Notes: generated by a model not told the origin, from the letters alone. A stretch of 64,000 bases of DNA from Vibrio splendidus (GCF_003345295.1 NZ_CP031055.1:682001-746000), one strand, 5' to 3'. Positions 17,132-27,484 are shown, numbered from the stretch's first letter. Numbers and translations are program-made.

Positions 17132-18040
17132 ATGAAACGATTTTTCTCACTAGTCGCGATCCTGTTGGTAACAGTCGCGGTGACGCCAATCGCGGAAGCG
17201 AAAAAGTTTGGTGGTGGTAAGTCATTTGGCAAAAGCTTTAAAACGGCTCCAGCACCAAAACAACAAAACACGAATTCGATCCGTCAAGATCAAACAGGTA
17301 AGAACACAGCAGCTAACTCTAGCAAGAAAGGCCTTATGGGCGGTCTGCTAGGTGGTTTACTTGCTGGTGGTCTTTTAGCTGCATTCTTTGGTGGCGCATT
17401 TGAAGGTATCCAGTTCATGGATATTCTGATTATGGGGCTGATTGCTTTCCTAGCGTTTAAATTCCTACGCGGAATGTTGGGTGCGAAGCAGGGCTCAATG
17501 AATCAGCAGAATGGACGTGGCCAACAGCCAGCATTCGGCGGCATGGGTCAGAACAAGTTTGAACAACCTAAGCAACAACCAAATGTTCATAACTTCGAGC
17601 AAGCACAACCTCAATCACAAGGCACTGCTGGTGGCTTCGGTTTTGGTGCACAAAGCGATGTTCCACATAACTACCCGCCGGGCTTTGATCAAGCGGCATT
17701 CATCAATGGTTCTCGTGAGCACTACCGTACACTGCAAGGTGCATGGAACCACAACGAGCTAAACACGATTGAAGAATACGTATCTCCAAGCCTATTTGAA
17801 GACCTAAAAGCTGAGCGTAATAAGCTAGACGGTGATCAGCACACAGACGTAATGTACGTTGATGCTGAAATCGTTCGTGCAGACCACGATGGTAGCAAAG
17901 CACAGCTAAGCCTTCAGTTTAGTGGTCGTTACCGTGACACTGCGGATGGCGTTGAAGAAGATATCACAGATATCTGGCACCTAGAGCGTGACCTAACAAC
18001 TGACAATGCACCTTGGTTAATTGTTGGTATTCAAGGCTAA
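17132..18040 (+). CDS. Tim44-like domain protein with signal peptide
   Basis: A 302-residue protein. Residues 1-23 are a signal peptide or anchor (MKRFFSLVAILLVTVAVTPIAEA). A Lys/Gly-rich stretch (KKFGGGKSFGKSFK) follows, then two hydrophobic segments near 70-115 (GGLLGGLLAGGLLAAFFGG and MDILIMGLIAFLAFKFLRG), a Gln-rich linker (about 120-180) and a C-terminal Tim44-like domain (about 185-302). Bacterial proteins of this build are common; their role is unproven but they sit in the inner membrane with the Tim44 domain outside the bilayer. The gene has a good AAAGGA site and ends in a very strong terminator, so it is a single-gene unit. Confidence 0.8.
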   Translation: MKRFFSLVAILLVTVAVTPIAEAKKFGGGKSFGKSFKTAPAPKQQNTNSIRQDQTGKNTAANSSKKGLMGGLLGGLLAGGLLAAFFGGAFEGIQFMDILIMGLIAFLAFKFLRGMLGAKQGSMNQQNGRGQQPAFGGMGQNKFEQPKQQPNVHNFEQAQPQSQGTAGGFGFGAQSDVPHNYPPGFDQAAFINGSREHYRTLQGAWNHNELNTIEEYVSPSLFEDLKAERNKLDGDQHTDVMYVDAEIVRADHDGSKAQLSLQFSGRYRDTADGVEEDITDIWHLERDLTTDNAPWLIVGIQG

Positions 18041-18100
18041 TTCCAAGATTTAACTCAACATCAATATGATGTAGTTATTCGGAATGACACCAAATAATTG

Positions 18101-18135
18101 AAAGCCCCTGCTGAGAAATCAGCAGGGGCTTTTTT
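18101..18135 (+). terminator. Strong terminator of the Tim44-like gene
   Basis: A perfect 14-bp stem (arms 18101-18114 and 18119-18132) closed by GAAA, followed by a T-run. It is the strongest intrinsic terminator in the window. Confidence 0.93.
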
Positions 18136-18308
18136 GTGTGCTAAGGATAGTAAGCCAGTCATACCTAGGTTCTTATAACGGCTATTTTCTCTGTTTTGAT
18201 AGAGAGATTCAAATTTGAGAGGCAGTACTTTGAAAGCGGACATTTGTCCTCAATGCTTTGTGCCATTGCTCCTTATGATTGCGTCAACAAAACAAATAAG
18301 GAAACATT

Positions 18309-19016
18309 ATGACTGCACATATTGCTGGTACTGCTGAGGATTTCGCATCTACGGTAATTATGCCGGGAGATCCACTACGAGCGAAATACATTGCTGAAAC
18401 CTATTTAGAAGACTCAAAGCTCGTGACCGATATTCGTAACATGCTTGGATATACAGGCTATTACAAAGGGCAACGTATCTCAGTAATGGGTCATGGCATG
18501 GGTGTTCCTTCAATGGTTCTCTATGGTCACGAACTGATTAATGATTTCGGTGTGAAGCGAATTATTCGTATTGGTAGTGTTGGTGCAACACAGAAAGATG
18601 TGATGATGCGTGATGTGATTCTGGCGCAAGCAGCTGGGACAGACTCTCCAACGAATGCTAAGCGCAGCAATGGTTACCACATGGCGACCTCGGCAACGTT
18701 TGAATTATTGCACAATGCTTATGTCTCAGCGAAAGAAAAAAATATAGATGTAAAAGTTGGCAACGTCTTCACTGGTGACCTTTATTACGATCCTGATGAA
18801 GACCTCATTCCTGCGCTGGAGCGTTTCGGTGTGCTAGGTATCGATATGGAAGTTGCTGGTTTATACGGACTAGCGCAACAATTCGGTATTGAGTCATTAG
18901 CTATTCTAACGGTATCTGATCATTGCATTACGGGCGAAGAGACGACTGCAGAAGAGCGTCAGCTTTCATTCAATAACATGATTGAAATTGCTTTAGAAAC
19001 GGCAATAAAAGCTTAA
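18309..19016 (+). CDS. deoD: Purine-nucleoside phosphorylase, DeoD type
   Basis: A 235-residue phosphorylase splitting purine (deoxy)nucleosides into base and (deoxy)ribose-1-phosphate. It matches the hexameric DeoD family: MPGDPLRAKYIAETYLED near 17, GHGMGVPSM near 64, RIGSVGATQ near 88, the DMEVAG segment near 179, TVSDH with the catalytic Asp near 203, and the Arg in EERQ. It is somewhat diverged from the main DeoD (SVGATQ for SCGAV, DMEVAG for EMEAAG), so it may be a second copy with its own substrate range. AAGGA precedes the ATG. A nucleoside-type MFS gene follows 72 bases downstream. Confidence 0.9.
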   Translation: MTAHIAGTAEDFASTVIMPGDPLRAKYIAETYLEDSKLVTDIRNMLGYTGYYKGQRISVMGHGMGVPSMVLYGHELINDFGVKRIIRIGSVGATQKDVMMRDVILAQAAGTDSPTNAKRSNGYHMATSATFELLHNAYVSAKEKNIDVKVGNVFTGDLYYDPDEDLIPALERFGVLGIDMEVAGLYGLAQQFGIESLAILTVSDHCITGEETTAEERQLSFNNMIEIALETAIKA

Positions 19017-19088
19017 GCCTATGTGGAGAGCTGAAAGCTAAGCTCTCCAAAACTAGAACATCTAACCTACGAGCCCTTGGAGTGAACA

Positions 19089-20261
19089 ATGAAAAATAAA
19101 ATGACACTCACTGCTATCAGTTTCCTCGCCAACTTCGTTATGGCGGGTTTTGCGACACAATTTGGTATGTTGGTCGAACCAATAGCCAATACATTTAACG
19201 CGAATGTAAATGAAGTCGCATCAATATTTTCTTTATTAAATGGTGGAGCACTCGCCGGAACTATTGCTGCTTTTTTCCTAATTGAAAAAGTCGGGATTAA
19301 GCGCATGACGGTGCTGTGCTATGGCATTATCGCACTGTCTTCATTAGGCCTTTATATCTCACCTTCGTTATCGATCGTGATGTTATGTATGACTATCATT
19401 GGCTTTTGTGGCGGTGTCGGTCTGTGTATCGCTGGTACTATTGTCGTTTCACTATGGAAAGACAAAATTCAGAGCACAATGTTAGTGGTACAAGACGCGA
19501 CGTTTAACATTGCTGGTGTTGTGTTCCCTATGATCACTACTTACGCACTTACTAATGCTATGAGTTGGAGCATTAGTTACTTGAGTGTTGGCGTGGTTGC
19601 GTTGGCCACAATGTTTATCGCCTTGCTGACTAACTTCAATCAATGTGGTGATGAAAGCGAAACACAAACTGAATCAAAGTCTGAGTGGAACTTTGGTATT
19701 ATCAGCGGTGGTATCGGATTGTTCTTAGGAATGCTTGCGCTTTATACTTTCTTAACTTGGGCACCAATGTTTGTGAAAGAGAAATTCGATATTCCATTTG
19801 AACAAGCGGGTAATATTATTACTCAGTATTGGTCAGCTGCGTTGGTTGGTGCCTTGGTTTCGACTGTGATTGTATCGCGTATGAAGATTCAATATTTCTT
19901 ATTGACGATTATTACGCTTGCTATGGTGATAACGAGCGTCATCGTTACTACAAATCAACTAGAATGGCTCTCTTACCTGACTTACGGCTACGGGTTTGCA
20001 TGTGCCGCACTTTACAATGCTTTCATTGCTTATGGTGTCTCATTTGTTCGCAATGCATCAAGTAAGAATGTTTCTTATATATTGGTCAGCGGTAGTGCTG
20101 GTGCAATGTTTAGCCCAGCGATTAGCTCTATGATGGAAAGTATTGTTGGTCTCCAAACGGTTATGTACGCTATCCCTGTTATCTATGCAGTTGTGTTAGT
20201 GATGCTTATGGCATCTATAAAGTACAAAGCAAACCAATCAGATCAAACTCAAATAGCGTAA
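19089..20261 (+). CDS. MFS transporter, TsgA-like
   Basis: A 390-residue major-facilitator protein with twelve hydrophobic helices and a central charged loop near 195-205 (DESETQTESKSEW). Its opening (AISFLANFVMAGFATQFGMLVEPIA) and VVQDATFNIAGVVFPMIT segment are of the TsgA subfamily. The substrate is not known; its place straight after deoD suggests a purine nucleoside or base. GGAG lies 7 bases before ATG. A hairpin at 20290-20315 ends the pair. Confidence 0.78.
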   Translation: MKNKMTLTAISFLANFVMAGFATQFGMLVEPIANTFNANVNEVASIFSLLNGGALAGTIAAFFLIEKVGIKRMTVLCYGIIALSSLGLYISPSLSIVMLCMTIIGFCGGVGLCIAGTIVVSLWKDKIQSTMLVVQDATFNIAGVVFPMITTYALTNAMSWSISYLSVGVVALATMFIALLTNFNQCGDESETQTESKSEWNFGIISGGIGLFLGMLALYTFLTWAPMFVKEKFDIPFEQAGNIITQYWSAALVGALVSTVIVSRMKIQYFLLTIITLAMVITSVIVTTNQLEWLSYLTYGYGFACAALYNAFIAYGVSFVRNASSKNVSYILVSGSAGAMFSPAISSMMESIVGLQTVMYAIPVIYAVVLVMLMASIKYKANQSDQTQIA

Positions 20262-20289
20262 ATCGTCATCGGTTTTAAGCCGACCCGGA

Positions 20290-20315
20290 AAAGGTCTGCA
20301 TTTATGCAGGCCTTT
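20290..20315. terminator. Shared hairpin between the MFS and Crp/Fnr genes
   Basis: An 11-bp stem with one G-T pair (arms 20290-20300 and 20305-20315, loop TTTA) lies between two convergent genes and touches the stop of the minus-strand gene. The T-run is short on both sides. Confidence 0.6.
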
Positions 20316-20994
20316 ACTGCTCCGTAAACTTTCTAAGCCCTTCTAGATCAAGAATCCTTAAGCCTTTCTTTTCTTTTGCAATAAAGCCTTTGTGTTCAAG
20401 TTCTTTCACTGCACGGCGGTAGACTCTATCAGTAGTAGCGAAGCGTTCCGCTTCAAGATAGTTCTTTTGAAAGCCATCGACGGGTAAGTCATTCAAATAT
20501 TGATGATAAATATCGTAGGCAACATTATAAGTAATCGGGTATAGAAGACGCCTTGTTAGGATCTCGACCGTGTCTTGATAGTCAATAGCGATAGCGATAG
20601 CGCTAGCGAAATAGAGAGAAAGCCTAGGTTGTTCTAACAAGTACTTTTTTAGCTTTTGAGCATCAATGATAGATACGTTGACGGGCTCGATTGGCATAAT
20701 ATCCATTTGGCATCGGTATCCTGTAAAGAATTCCATTTCTCCGAAGACTTGTTGCTCACACTCAAGAGTACCTAACAAAAATGTTCTACCGTTTCGAGCT
20801 GTCATTCCCATAGAAACTCTACCGGAATCAACAAGGTAAAGGTTATCTACATGCTCTCCTTGAGTTAATAGCTTCTCATTTTCCTCAAATATTCTGCTCG
20901 TACAAATACAATCACGAATGGTTTGTTCGATTAGTTGCTTGTCTTCAGTCCACTCAGTTTCGAAGCGTCCTTTTCCTAGAGTTTGTAGCTGCAT
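20314..20994 (-). CDS. Crp/Fnr-family transcriptional regulator
   Basis: A 226-residue regulator. Residues about 30-140 form a cyclic-nucleotide-binding fold (LLTQGEHVDNLYLVDSGRVSMG; QVFGEMEFFTGYRCQMDI), followed by a dimer helix and a winged helix-turn-helix near 180-215 (ATTDRVYRRAVKELEHKGFI). The Arg/Ser pair that binds cAMP in CRP is not clearly kept, and no FNR-type N-terminal cysteine cluster is visible (one C-x-C near 30). It looks like the YeiL-type group. It is convergent with deoD-MFS and is a plausible, unproven regulator of that pair. There is no good ribosome-binding site. Confidence 0.8.
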   Translation of the reverse strand: MQLQTLGKGRFETEWTEDKQLIEQTIRDCICTSRIFEENEKLLTQGEHVDNLYLVDSGRVSMGMTARNGRTFLLGTLECEQQVFGEMEFFTGYRCQMDIMPIEPVNVSIIDAQKLKKYLLEQPRLSLYFASAIAIAIDYQDTVEILTRRLLYPITYNVAYDIYHQYLNDLPVDGFQKNYLEAERFATTDRVYRRAVKELEHKGFIAKEKKGLRILDLEGLRKFTEQ

Positions 20995-21104
20995 ATTTGA
21001 CTTTTATTCAGTTGTTGAGAGATGTTTCTCAACTTGGATGATAGGTTATCAAGATCGTTGAACGAGAAAGGTAACGGGTACAGGGAAATATTATACACAG
21101 AAAC

Positions 21105-21134
21105 GAAAAAAGCCAACTCAATGAGTTGGCTTTT
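21105..21134 (-). terminator. Terminator of the tRNA-Tyr array
   Basis: On the minus strand, a stem formed by GCCAACTC and GAGTTGGC with flanking A/T pairs is followed by six T (21111-21106). It lies 24 bases past the CCA end of the last tRNA and closes the seven-gene transcript. Confidence 0.85.
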
Positions 21135-21157
21135 CGATTTTCCAATTAAGGAGAATA

Positions 21158-21242
<85 letters not shown>

Positions 21243-21344
21243 AGGGTGTGTCTTACTCTTCACAAAGTAAGCCTAAATTGATGTTTTCCCATAATCCCAT
21301 CAATCAGGTTGTTCTCTTAACTCTCGAAAGAGGTAAGAAGAATA

Positions 21345-21429
<85 letters not shown>

Positions 21430-21531
21430 AGGGTGTGTCTTACTCTTCACAAAGTAAGCCTAAATTGATGTTTTCCCATAAGCCCATCAATTAGGTTGTT
21501 CTCTTAACTCTTAAAAGAGGTAAGAAGAATA

Positions 21532-21616
<85 letters not shown>

Positions 21617-21719
21617 AGGGTGTGTCTTACTCTTCACAAAGTAAGCCTAAATTGATGTTTTCCCATAAGCCCATCAATCCGGTTGTTCTCTTAACTCTTA
21701 TAAAGAGGTAAGAAGAATA

Positions 21720-21804
<85 letters not shown>

Positions 21805-21906
21805 AGGGTGTGTCTTACTCTTCACAAAGTAAGCCTAAATTGATGTTTTCCCATAAGCCCATCAATCAGGTTGTTCTCTTAACTCTTAAAAGAGGTAAGA
21901 AGAATA

Positions 21907-21991
<85 letters not shown>

Positions 21992-22094
21992 AGGGTGTGT
22001 CTTACTTTTCACAAAGTAAGCCTAAATTGATGTTTTCCCATAAGCCCATCAATCAGGTTGTTCTCTTAACTCTTATAAAGAGGTAAGAAGAATA

Positions 22095-22179
<85 letters not shown>

Positions 22180-22281
22180 AGGGTGTGTCTTACTTTTCAC
22201 AAAGTAAGCCTAAATTGATGTTTTCCCATAAGCCCATCAATCAGGTTGTTCTCTTAACTCTTAAAAGAGGTAAGAAGAATA

Positions 22282-22366
<85 letters not shown>

Positions 22367-22442
22367 AGGGTGTTTTTCCCTATCTCATAATGGATAGGCT
22401 AAAGAGATGTTTTTCCCAACGCATCTCTCAAGTGCGGAGCGC

Positions 22443-22470
22443 ATCATAGCAAACACGTTAAACCTGTAAA
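22443..22470 (-). promoter_or_regulatory. Stable-RNA promoter of the tRNA-Tyr array
   Basis: On the minus strand: -35 TTTACA (22470-22465), a 16-bp spacer, -10 TATGAT (22448-22443), then a GC-rich discriminator GCGCTCCGC. This is the layout of growth-rate- and ppGpp-controlled stable RNA promoters. The leader between it and the first tRNA (22367-22440) holds two hairpins, AGAGATG/CATCTCT and CCTATC/GATAGG, likely RNase substrates. The rest of the gap up to 22755 shows no gene; it should hold the efflux promoter. Confidence 0.82.
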
Positions 22471-22755
22471 GAGTTTTTCTTATGGTTTTGTGTTAAATGC
22501 TGCCTTTTTGGGCAAAGATGGCGAAAAGTATGCATATTGCTCGTGAAGTGAACACCTAGGCTCAGGTTTACGTAGTGACAGGTAACACCTTGAGGTAACT
22601 GACTTTCTGTATTGTGTTTGGTTTGTGTTATTGGCGAAGAAACGTAAATGGAATTTAACCTAGATTTACACTTCTTGACGTTACAGCATTCATCAGTTGA
22701 TAGAATACGGTTAATTTCATTTATAGATAATAAATCTTACTTGCAGACCATTATT

Positions 22756-23832
22756 ATGAAGCATAAATCTGTTTTAACCCTGCTTAGCTTGTCGATTCTT
22801 ATGGCGTCTCCAGCCGCACTCGCAAAACGCATGGGCCCAAGTACTGTTACTGTTGTTACTGAGCAGGTTGATATTCACCAAGTTAGCCAGTCTCTTTCTT
22901 TGGTCGGTAAGTTAGAAGCCGAACAATCTGTGATCATTACTTCTGAAGTGGCTGGTAGAGTTGACTCTATCAACATCAAAGCCAACCAAGACGTCACTAA
23001 AGGGCAGATGTTGGTTCAATTAGATGATGACAAAGCCAAGGCCGCGGTTGCAGAGGCTCAAGCGTACCTAAAAGACGAAAAACGTAAGCTAGCGGAGTTC
23101 CAACGATTAGTTAAACGGAATGCGATTACGCAAACTGAAATTGACGCGCAGAAAACCAATGTTGAAATTGCCAATGCTCGATTGGCTGCCGCAAATGCTA
23201 ACCTTAAAGATCTACACATTAGTGCACCTTTCTCTGGCACTGTCGGTTTTATCGACTTTAGCCGCGGTAAAATGGTGACAGCAGGCACTGAACTCGTGAC
23301 CTTAGATGATTTGTCTGTGATGCAGTTAGACCTTCAAATTCCGGAGCGCTACCTTTCTAAGCTGTCTAAAGGCATGACAGTGACGGCTCGCACCAGTGCA
23401 TGGGGCGAGACTCAGTTTACTGGCACAGTGGTAGGCATTGATTCTCGTATTAACGCTGAAACCTTGAATTTACGAGTTCGAATCCACTTTGATAACAACA
23501 ATGATTACTTGAAGCCGGGCATGTTAGTGGCCGCGGATATGGACTTCCCACCAGTCGAAGCACCGATTATCCCTGTTCAAGCGTTGGAGTACTCAGGTAC
23601 GAAGCGTTTTGTTTATGTGATTGGCGAGGATAACAAGGCAACTCGAACAGAAGTGTTCTTGGGTGCGCGTATCGATAACGAAGTCGTGATTGATAAAGGC
23701 ATCGAAATTGGTCAGAAGATCGTGGTGCAAGGTATCGTGAACATGCGTGACGGAGTCTTGGTTCAAGAGCTTGCCGTTAATCGCCCAACTGATGCAGCAA
23801 GTGATAAAAAAGCACAAGAGGGCGCTAACTAA
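22756..23832 (+). CDS. RND efflux periplasmic adaptor (membrane fusion protein)
   Basis: A 358-residue adaptor. Residues 1-23 are a signal peptide ending ALA; there is no lipobox Cys, so it is not a lipoprotein. The lipoyl half-motifs are SEVAGRVDSINIKANQDVTKGQMLVQLDDD near 60-90 and ISAPFSGTVGFIDFSRGKMVTAG near 155-180, separated by a short coiled-coil hairpin (about 95-150). The frame is open from 22648, but ATG at 22756 opens the signal peptide. It overlaps the permease start by one base (TAATG). No outer-membrane channel gene follows, so it probably uses a shared TolC. Confidence 0.9.
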   Translation: MKHKSVLTLLSLSILMASPAALAKRMGPSTVTVVTEQVDIHQVSQSLSLVGKLEAEQSVIITSEVAGRVDSINIKANQDVTKGQMLVQLDDDKAKAAVAEAQAYLKDEKRKLAEFQRLVKRNAITQTEIDAQKTNVEIANARLAAANANLKDLHISAPFSGTVGFIDFSRGKMVTAGTELVTLDDLSVMQLDLQIPERYLSKLSKGMTVTARTSAWGETQFTGTVVGIDSRINAETLNLRVRIHFDNNNDYLKPGMLVAADMDFPPVEAPIIPVQALEYSGTKRFVYVIGEDNKATRTEVFLGARIDNEVVIDKGIEIGQKIVVQGIVNMRDGVLVQELAVNRPTDAASDKKAQEGAN

Positions 23833-26800
23833 TGTTGTTATCTGATGTTTCTGTAAAGAGACCAGTAGCGGCTGTCGTATTGAGCCTGCTTTTGGTTGTG
23901 TTTGGTATCGTCTCTTTCAATAAGCTCGCGGTTCGTGAGATGCCAGACATCGAAAGCCCAGTGGTGTCGATCAGTACTCGCTATGAAGGTGCATCCGCCA
24001 CCATCATTGAAAGCCAAATAACCTCCAATCTTGAAGACCAATTATCCGGCATCAGTGGCATCGATGAGATCGAATCCACAACGCGTAACGGCATGTCGCG
24101 TATCACTATTACCTTTGAGCTTGGTTACGACCTCAATACGGGTGTGAGTGATGTGCGTGATGCGGTCGCTCGTGCTCAGCGATCATTGCCTGATGAAGCC
24201 GACGACCCCATTGTTTATAAGAACAATGGTAGTGGCGAAGCCTCGGTCTACATTAACTTAAGCTCGACTGAGATGGACCGAACGCAGTTAACCGACTACA
24301 CCGAACGTGTGTTGATTGACCGCTTTAGTTTGATTTCTGGTGTGAGCTCGGTGGATATCTCGGGTGGCTTATACAAAGTAATGTATGTGAAGCTGAAACC
24401 AGCCCTAATGGCGGGTCGTGGCGTTACTGCTTCTGATATTACTACAGCGCTAAATAATGAGAACATTGAAAGCCCGGGTGGTGAAGTACGTAACGATGCG
24501 ATTGTGATGTCGGTTCGTACCGCTCGTTCTTACACTGAAGCGGAAGATTTCGAATACTTAGTGGTAAAACGAGCTTCTGATAACACGCCAATCTACTTGA
24601 AAGACGTAGCGGATGTGTATATTGGCGCAGAAAACGAGAACTCGACCTTTAAGAGTGACGGCGTTGTTAACGTTAGTATGGGTATTGTGCCTCAGTCAGA
24701 TGCGAACCCACTTGAGGTTGCTGACTTAGTCCATAAAGAAGTTGAGGCGATTCAGAAGTTCCTGCCTGACGGGACTCGACTGGCGGTCGACTATGACTCA
24801 ACTGTCTTTATCGATCGTTCGATCTCAGAGGTTTACAGCACACTCTTTATTACGGGTGGTTTAGTTATCCTCGTGCTTTACGTCTTCATAGGTCAAGCGC
24901 GTGCAACGCTGATTCCAGCGGTAACCGTTCCAGTATCTCTGATTTCGTCGTTTATTGCGGCTTACTACTTTGGTTTCTCTATTAACCTAATCACCTTGAT
25001 GGCACTGATCCTGTCTATTGGTTTGGTGGTCGATGACGCCATCGTGGTGGTTGAGAATATTTTCCATCACATTGAACGTGGTGAATCGCCATTGCTTGCG
25101 GCTTATAAAGGGACGCGTGAAGTAGGATTCGCGGTAATCGCAACAACGCTTGTACTGGTGATGGTATTCCTACCAATCTCGTTTATGGATGGCATGGTCG
25201 GTCTCTTATTTACGGAGTTCTCGGTACTGTTGGCGATGTCGGTGATCTTCTCGTCGGTGGTGGCACTGACGCTAACACCAGTGTTAGGCAGTAAAATCCT
25301 GAAAGCGAATGTTAAACCGAATCGTTTCAACCTATTTATCGAACGTGTGTTTGGCAAGTTAGAACTTGGCTATAAAGCGGTACTGCGTCGTGCTTTGAAT
25401 TGGCGTTGGGCTGCTCCTGTTATTATTCTCGCGTGTATGGGCGGTAGCTACGGTTTAATGCAACAAGTGCCGTCGCAACTGACTCCACAAGAAGACCGCG
25501 GCGTTATATTTGCGTTTGTTCGTGGCGCCGATGCAACCAGTTATAACCGCATGTCTGCCAACATGGACATCGTTGAAGAGCGCCTAATGCCGCTGCTTGG
25601 TCAAGGCTTCTTGAAGTCATTCAGTATTCAATCACCAGCGTTTGGTGGTAATGCGGGCGACCAAACGGGCTTCGTGATCATGATCTTGGAAGATTGGGAT
25701 GAACGTGATGAGACCGCTCAGGAAGCGTTGAACGAAGTTCGTAAATCTTTAAATGGTATTCCTGATGTACGTGTATTCCCGTTCATGCCGGGCTTCAAAG
25801 GTGGTTCAAGTGAGCCTGTTCAATTCGTACTGGGTGGCTCTGATTACTCTGAGCTTCAGAAATGGGGCGAACTGTTAAAACAAGCGGCTGAAGATTCACC
25901 AATGATGGAAGGTGCGGACATCGATTACTCGGAGAAAACACCAGAGTTATTGGTAACCGTAGATAAGCAACGTGCAGCCGAGTTAGGCGTTAGCGTTTCG
26001 GATATTTCAGATACGTTAGAAATCATGCTTGGCGGGCGCAGCGAAACTACGTTCGTTGATCGTGGTGAAGAGTACGATGTTTACCTTCGTGGTGATGAAA
26101 ACAGCTTTAACAACGCTAATGACTTAAGCCAAATCTACATGCGAACTCGGTCTGGTGAGCTAGTAACACTAGATACATTGACGCACATTGAAGAAGTAGC
26201 ATCCTCGATTCGTTTGTCGCACTACAACAAGCAGAAGTCGGTGACCATCAAAGCGAACCTAATGGAAGGTTACACGCTGGGTGATGCACTGGATTTCCTT
26301 GACGAGCAAGCGATTGAGCAGCTACCGGGTGATATCTCAGTGAGCTACTCTGGCGAGTCAAAAGACTTCAAAGAGAACCAATCGAGTATCCTAGTGGTGT
26401 TTGCGCTAGCGATGTTGGTCGCGTACTTGGTATTGGCTGCGCAGTTTGAAAGCTTCATTAACCCACTGGTGGTGATGTTCACCGTACCTATGGGTATCTT
26501 TGGTGGTTTCTTAGGTTTGGTGTTGATGAGTCAAGGTCTCAACGTATATAGCCAGATTGGTATGATCATGTTGATCGGTATGGTGACCAAAAACGGTATC
26601 TTGATCGTCGAGTTTGCTAACCAACTTCGTGACCGTGGCATTGAGTTTGAAAAGGCGATCATTGATGCTTCAGCGCGACGTTTACGCCCAATCTTGATGA
26701 CGGCGTTCACCACACTAGCCGGTGCAATCCCATTGATTACTTCAACGGGCGCAGGTTACGAAAGCCGAGTGGCTGTGGGTACGGTTATCTTCTTTGGTAT

Positions 26801-26945
26801 GGGCTTTGCAACTTTGGTTACTCTGTTCGTAATCCCTGCAATGTATCGACTGATTTCTGGCTCAACACGTTCTCCAGGTCATGTGGAAGCGGTTCTAAAT
26901 AAAGAGCTGAGCCACGATAACGTGGGAAGAAGCTCTCACGGCTAA
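23832..26945 (+). CDS. RND efflux permease (AcrB/MexB-like superfamily, Vex-type)
   Basis: A 1037-residue, 12-helix proton-driven pump with two large periplasmic loops. The first helix is flanked by SVKRPVAAVVLSLLLVVFG, the helix-4 proton-relay aspartates are in GLVVDDAIVVVENIF, and the helix-10 lysine region is GMVTKNGILIVEFANQ. Length and the DIESPVVSISTRYEGAS start are typical of the hydrophobe/amphiphile RND branch found in V. cholerae Vex systems; which Vex it matches I cannot tell. It is translationally coupled to the adaptor. Substrates are unknown: drugs, bile salts or detergents are usual for the family. Confidence 0.92.
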   Translation: MLLSDVSVKRPVAAVVLSLLLVVFGIVSFNKLAVREMPDIESPVVSISTRYEGASATIIESQITSNLEDQLSGISGIDEIESTTRNGMSRITITFELGYDLNTGVSDVRDAVARAQRSLPDEADDPIVYKNNGSGEASVYINLSSTEMDRTQLTDYTERVLIDRFSLISGVSSVDISGGLYKVMYVKLKPALMAGRGVTASDITTALNNENIESPGGEVRNDAIVMSVRTARSYTEAEDFEYLVVKRASDNTPIYLKDVADVYIGAENENSTFKSDGVVNVSMGIVPQSDANPLEVADLVHKEVEAIQKFLPDGTRLAVDYDSTVFIDRSISEVYSTLFITGGLVILVLYVFIGQARATLIPAVTVPVSLISSFIAAYYFGFSINLITLMALILSIGLVVDDAIVVVENIFHHIERGESPLLAAYKGTREVGFAVIATTLVLVMVFLPISFMDGMVGLLFTEFSVLLAMSVIFSSVVALTLTPVLGSKILKANVKPNRFNLFIERVFGKLELGYKAVLRRALNWRWAAPVIILACMGGSYGLMQQVPSQLTPQEDRGVIFAFVRGADATSYNRMSANMDIVEERLMPLLGQGFLKSFSIQSPAFGGNAGDQTGFVIMILEDWDERDETAQEALNEVRKSLNGIPDVRVFPFMPGFKGGSSEPVQFVLGGSDYSELQKWGELLKQAAEDSPMMEGADIDYSEKTPELLVTVDKQRAAELGVSVSDISDTLEIMLGGRSETTFVDRGEEYDVYLRGDENSFNNANDLSQIYMRTRSGELVTLDTLTHIEEVASSIRLSHYNKQKSVTIKANLMEGYTLGDALDFLDEQAIEQLPGDISVSYSGESKDFKENQSSILVVFALAMLVAYLVLAAQFESFINPLVVMFTVPMGIFGGFLGLVLMSQGLNVYSQIGMIMLIGMVTKNGILIVEFANQLRDRGIEFEKAIIDASARRLRPILMTAFTTLAGAIPLITSTGAGYESRVAVGTVIFFGMGFATLVTLFVIPAMYRLISGSTRSPGHVEAVLNKELSHDNVGRSSHG

Positions 26946-26972
26946 TGAACATGGAATAGTGTAACAATATTG

Positions 26973-27013
26973 AAAAGCCTGCGTTTGCTCCTAGCGAATG
27001 GCAGGCTTTTTTT
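26973..27013 (+). terminator. Terminator of the RND operon
   Basis: A 10-bp stem AAAAGCCTGC/GCAGGCTTTT (arms 26973-26982 and 27001-27010) with a long loop and a T-run, 28 bases after the permease stop. Confidence 0.88.
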
Positions 27014-27072
27014 GTATAACGAGTACAGCTCAACGAATGAATACAAGAAAATAAATATAAAAGGAAAGTAAA

Positions 27073-27393
27073 GTGGCTGAATTTAAATACAAAGATCTTT
27101 CTCAAGAAGAACAAGATAAACTAGACGCAGCAACCTTTCGTCGCCTGTTAGCACATTTAGATAGCAACAAAGATGTGCAAAATATCGACCTGATGATCTT
27201 GGCGGGCTTCTGCCGTAACTGTTTCAGCAAGTGGTACAAAGCCGAAGCTGAGCAACAAGGCCTAGACTTGGATATCGATGACGCTCGTGAGCGCGTATAC
27301 GGCATGACTTACGATGAGTGGAAACAAAACCATCAACCAAAAGCGACACCTGAGCAACTAGCGGCGTTTGAAGCGAAGCAGAAGCCAGAATAA
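27073..27393 (+). CDS. DUF1244-family protein
   Basis: A 106-residue soluble helical protein. The conserved DUF1244 signature is ILAGFCRNCFSKWYKAEAE near 42-60, with two cysteines spaced C-x2-C, and YGMTYDEWKQ near 75-85. It starts with GTG, placed by the AAGGAAAG site 5-8 bases before it. The family is widespread in proteobacteria and has no settled function. It stands alone between two terminators. Confidence 0.85.
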   Translation: MAEFKYKDLSQEEQDKLDAATFRRLLAHLDSNKDVQNIDLMILAGFCRNCFSKWYKAEAEQQGLDLDIDDARERVYGMTYDEWKQNHQPKATPEQLAAFEAKQKPE

Positions 27394-27456
27394 TTTGTCG
27401 ATTTAGCAGCAACGATTTATAGATCAAGCAGCACTTAGAACAAACCGCATATAGCA

Positions 27457-27484
27457 AAAGAGCCCATCAGGGCTCTTTTTAATT
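27457..27484. terminator. Terminator after the DUF1244 gene
   Basis: A perfect 9-bp stem AAAGAGCCC/GGGCTCTTT (arms 27457-27465 and 27470-27478, loop ATCA) with T-run on the plus side and A-run on the other; it may also serve the convergent PLP-enzyme gene ending at 27523. Confidence 0.88.
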
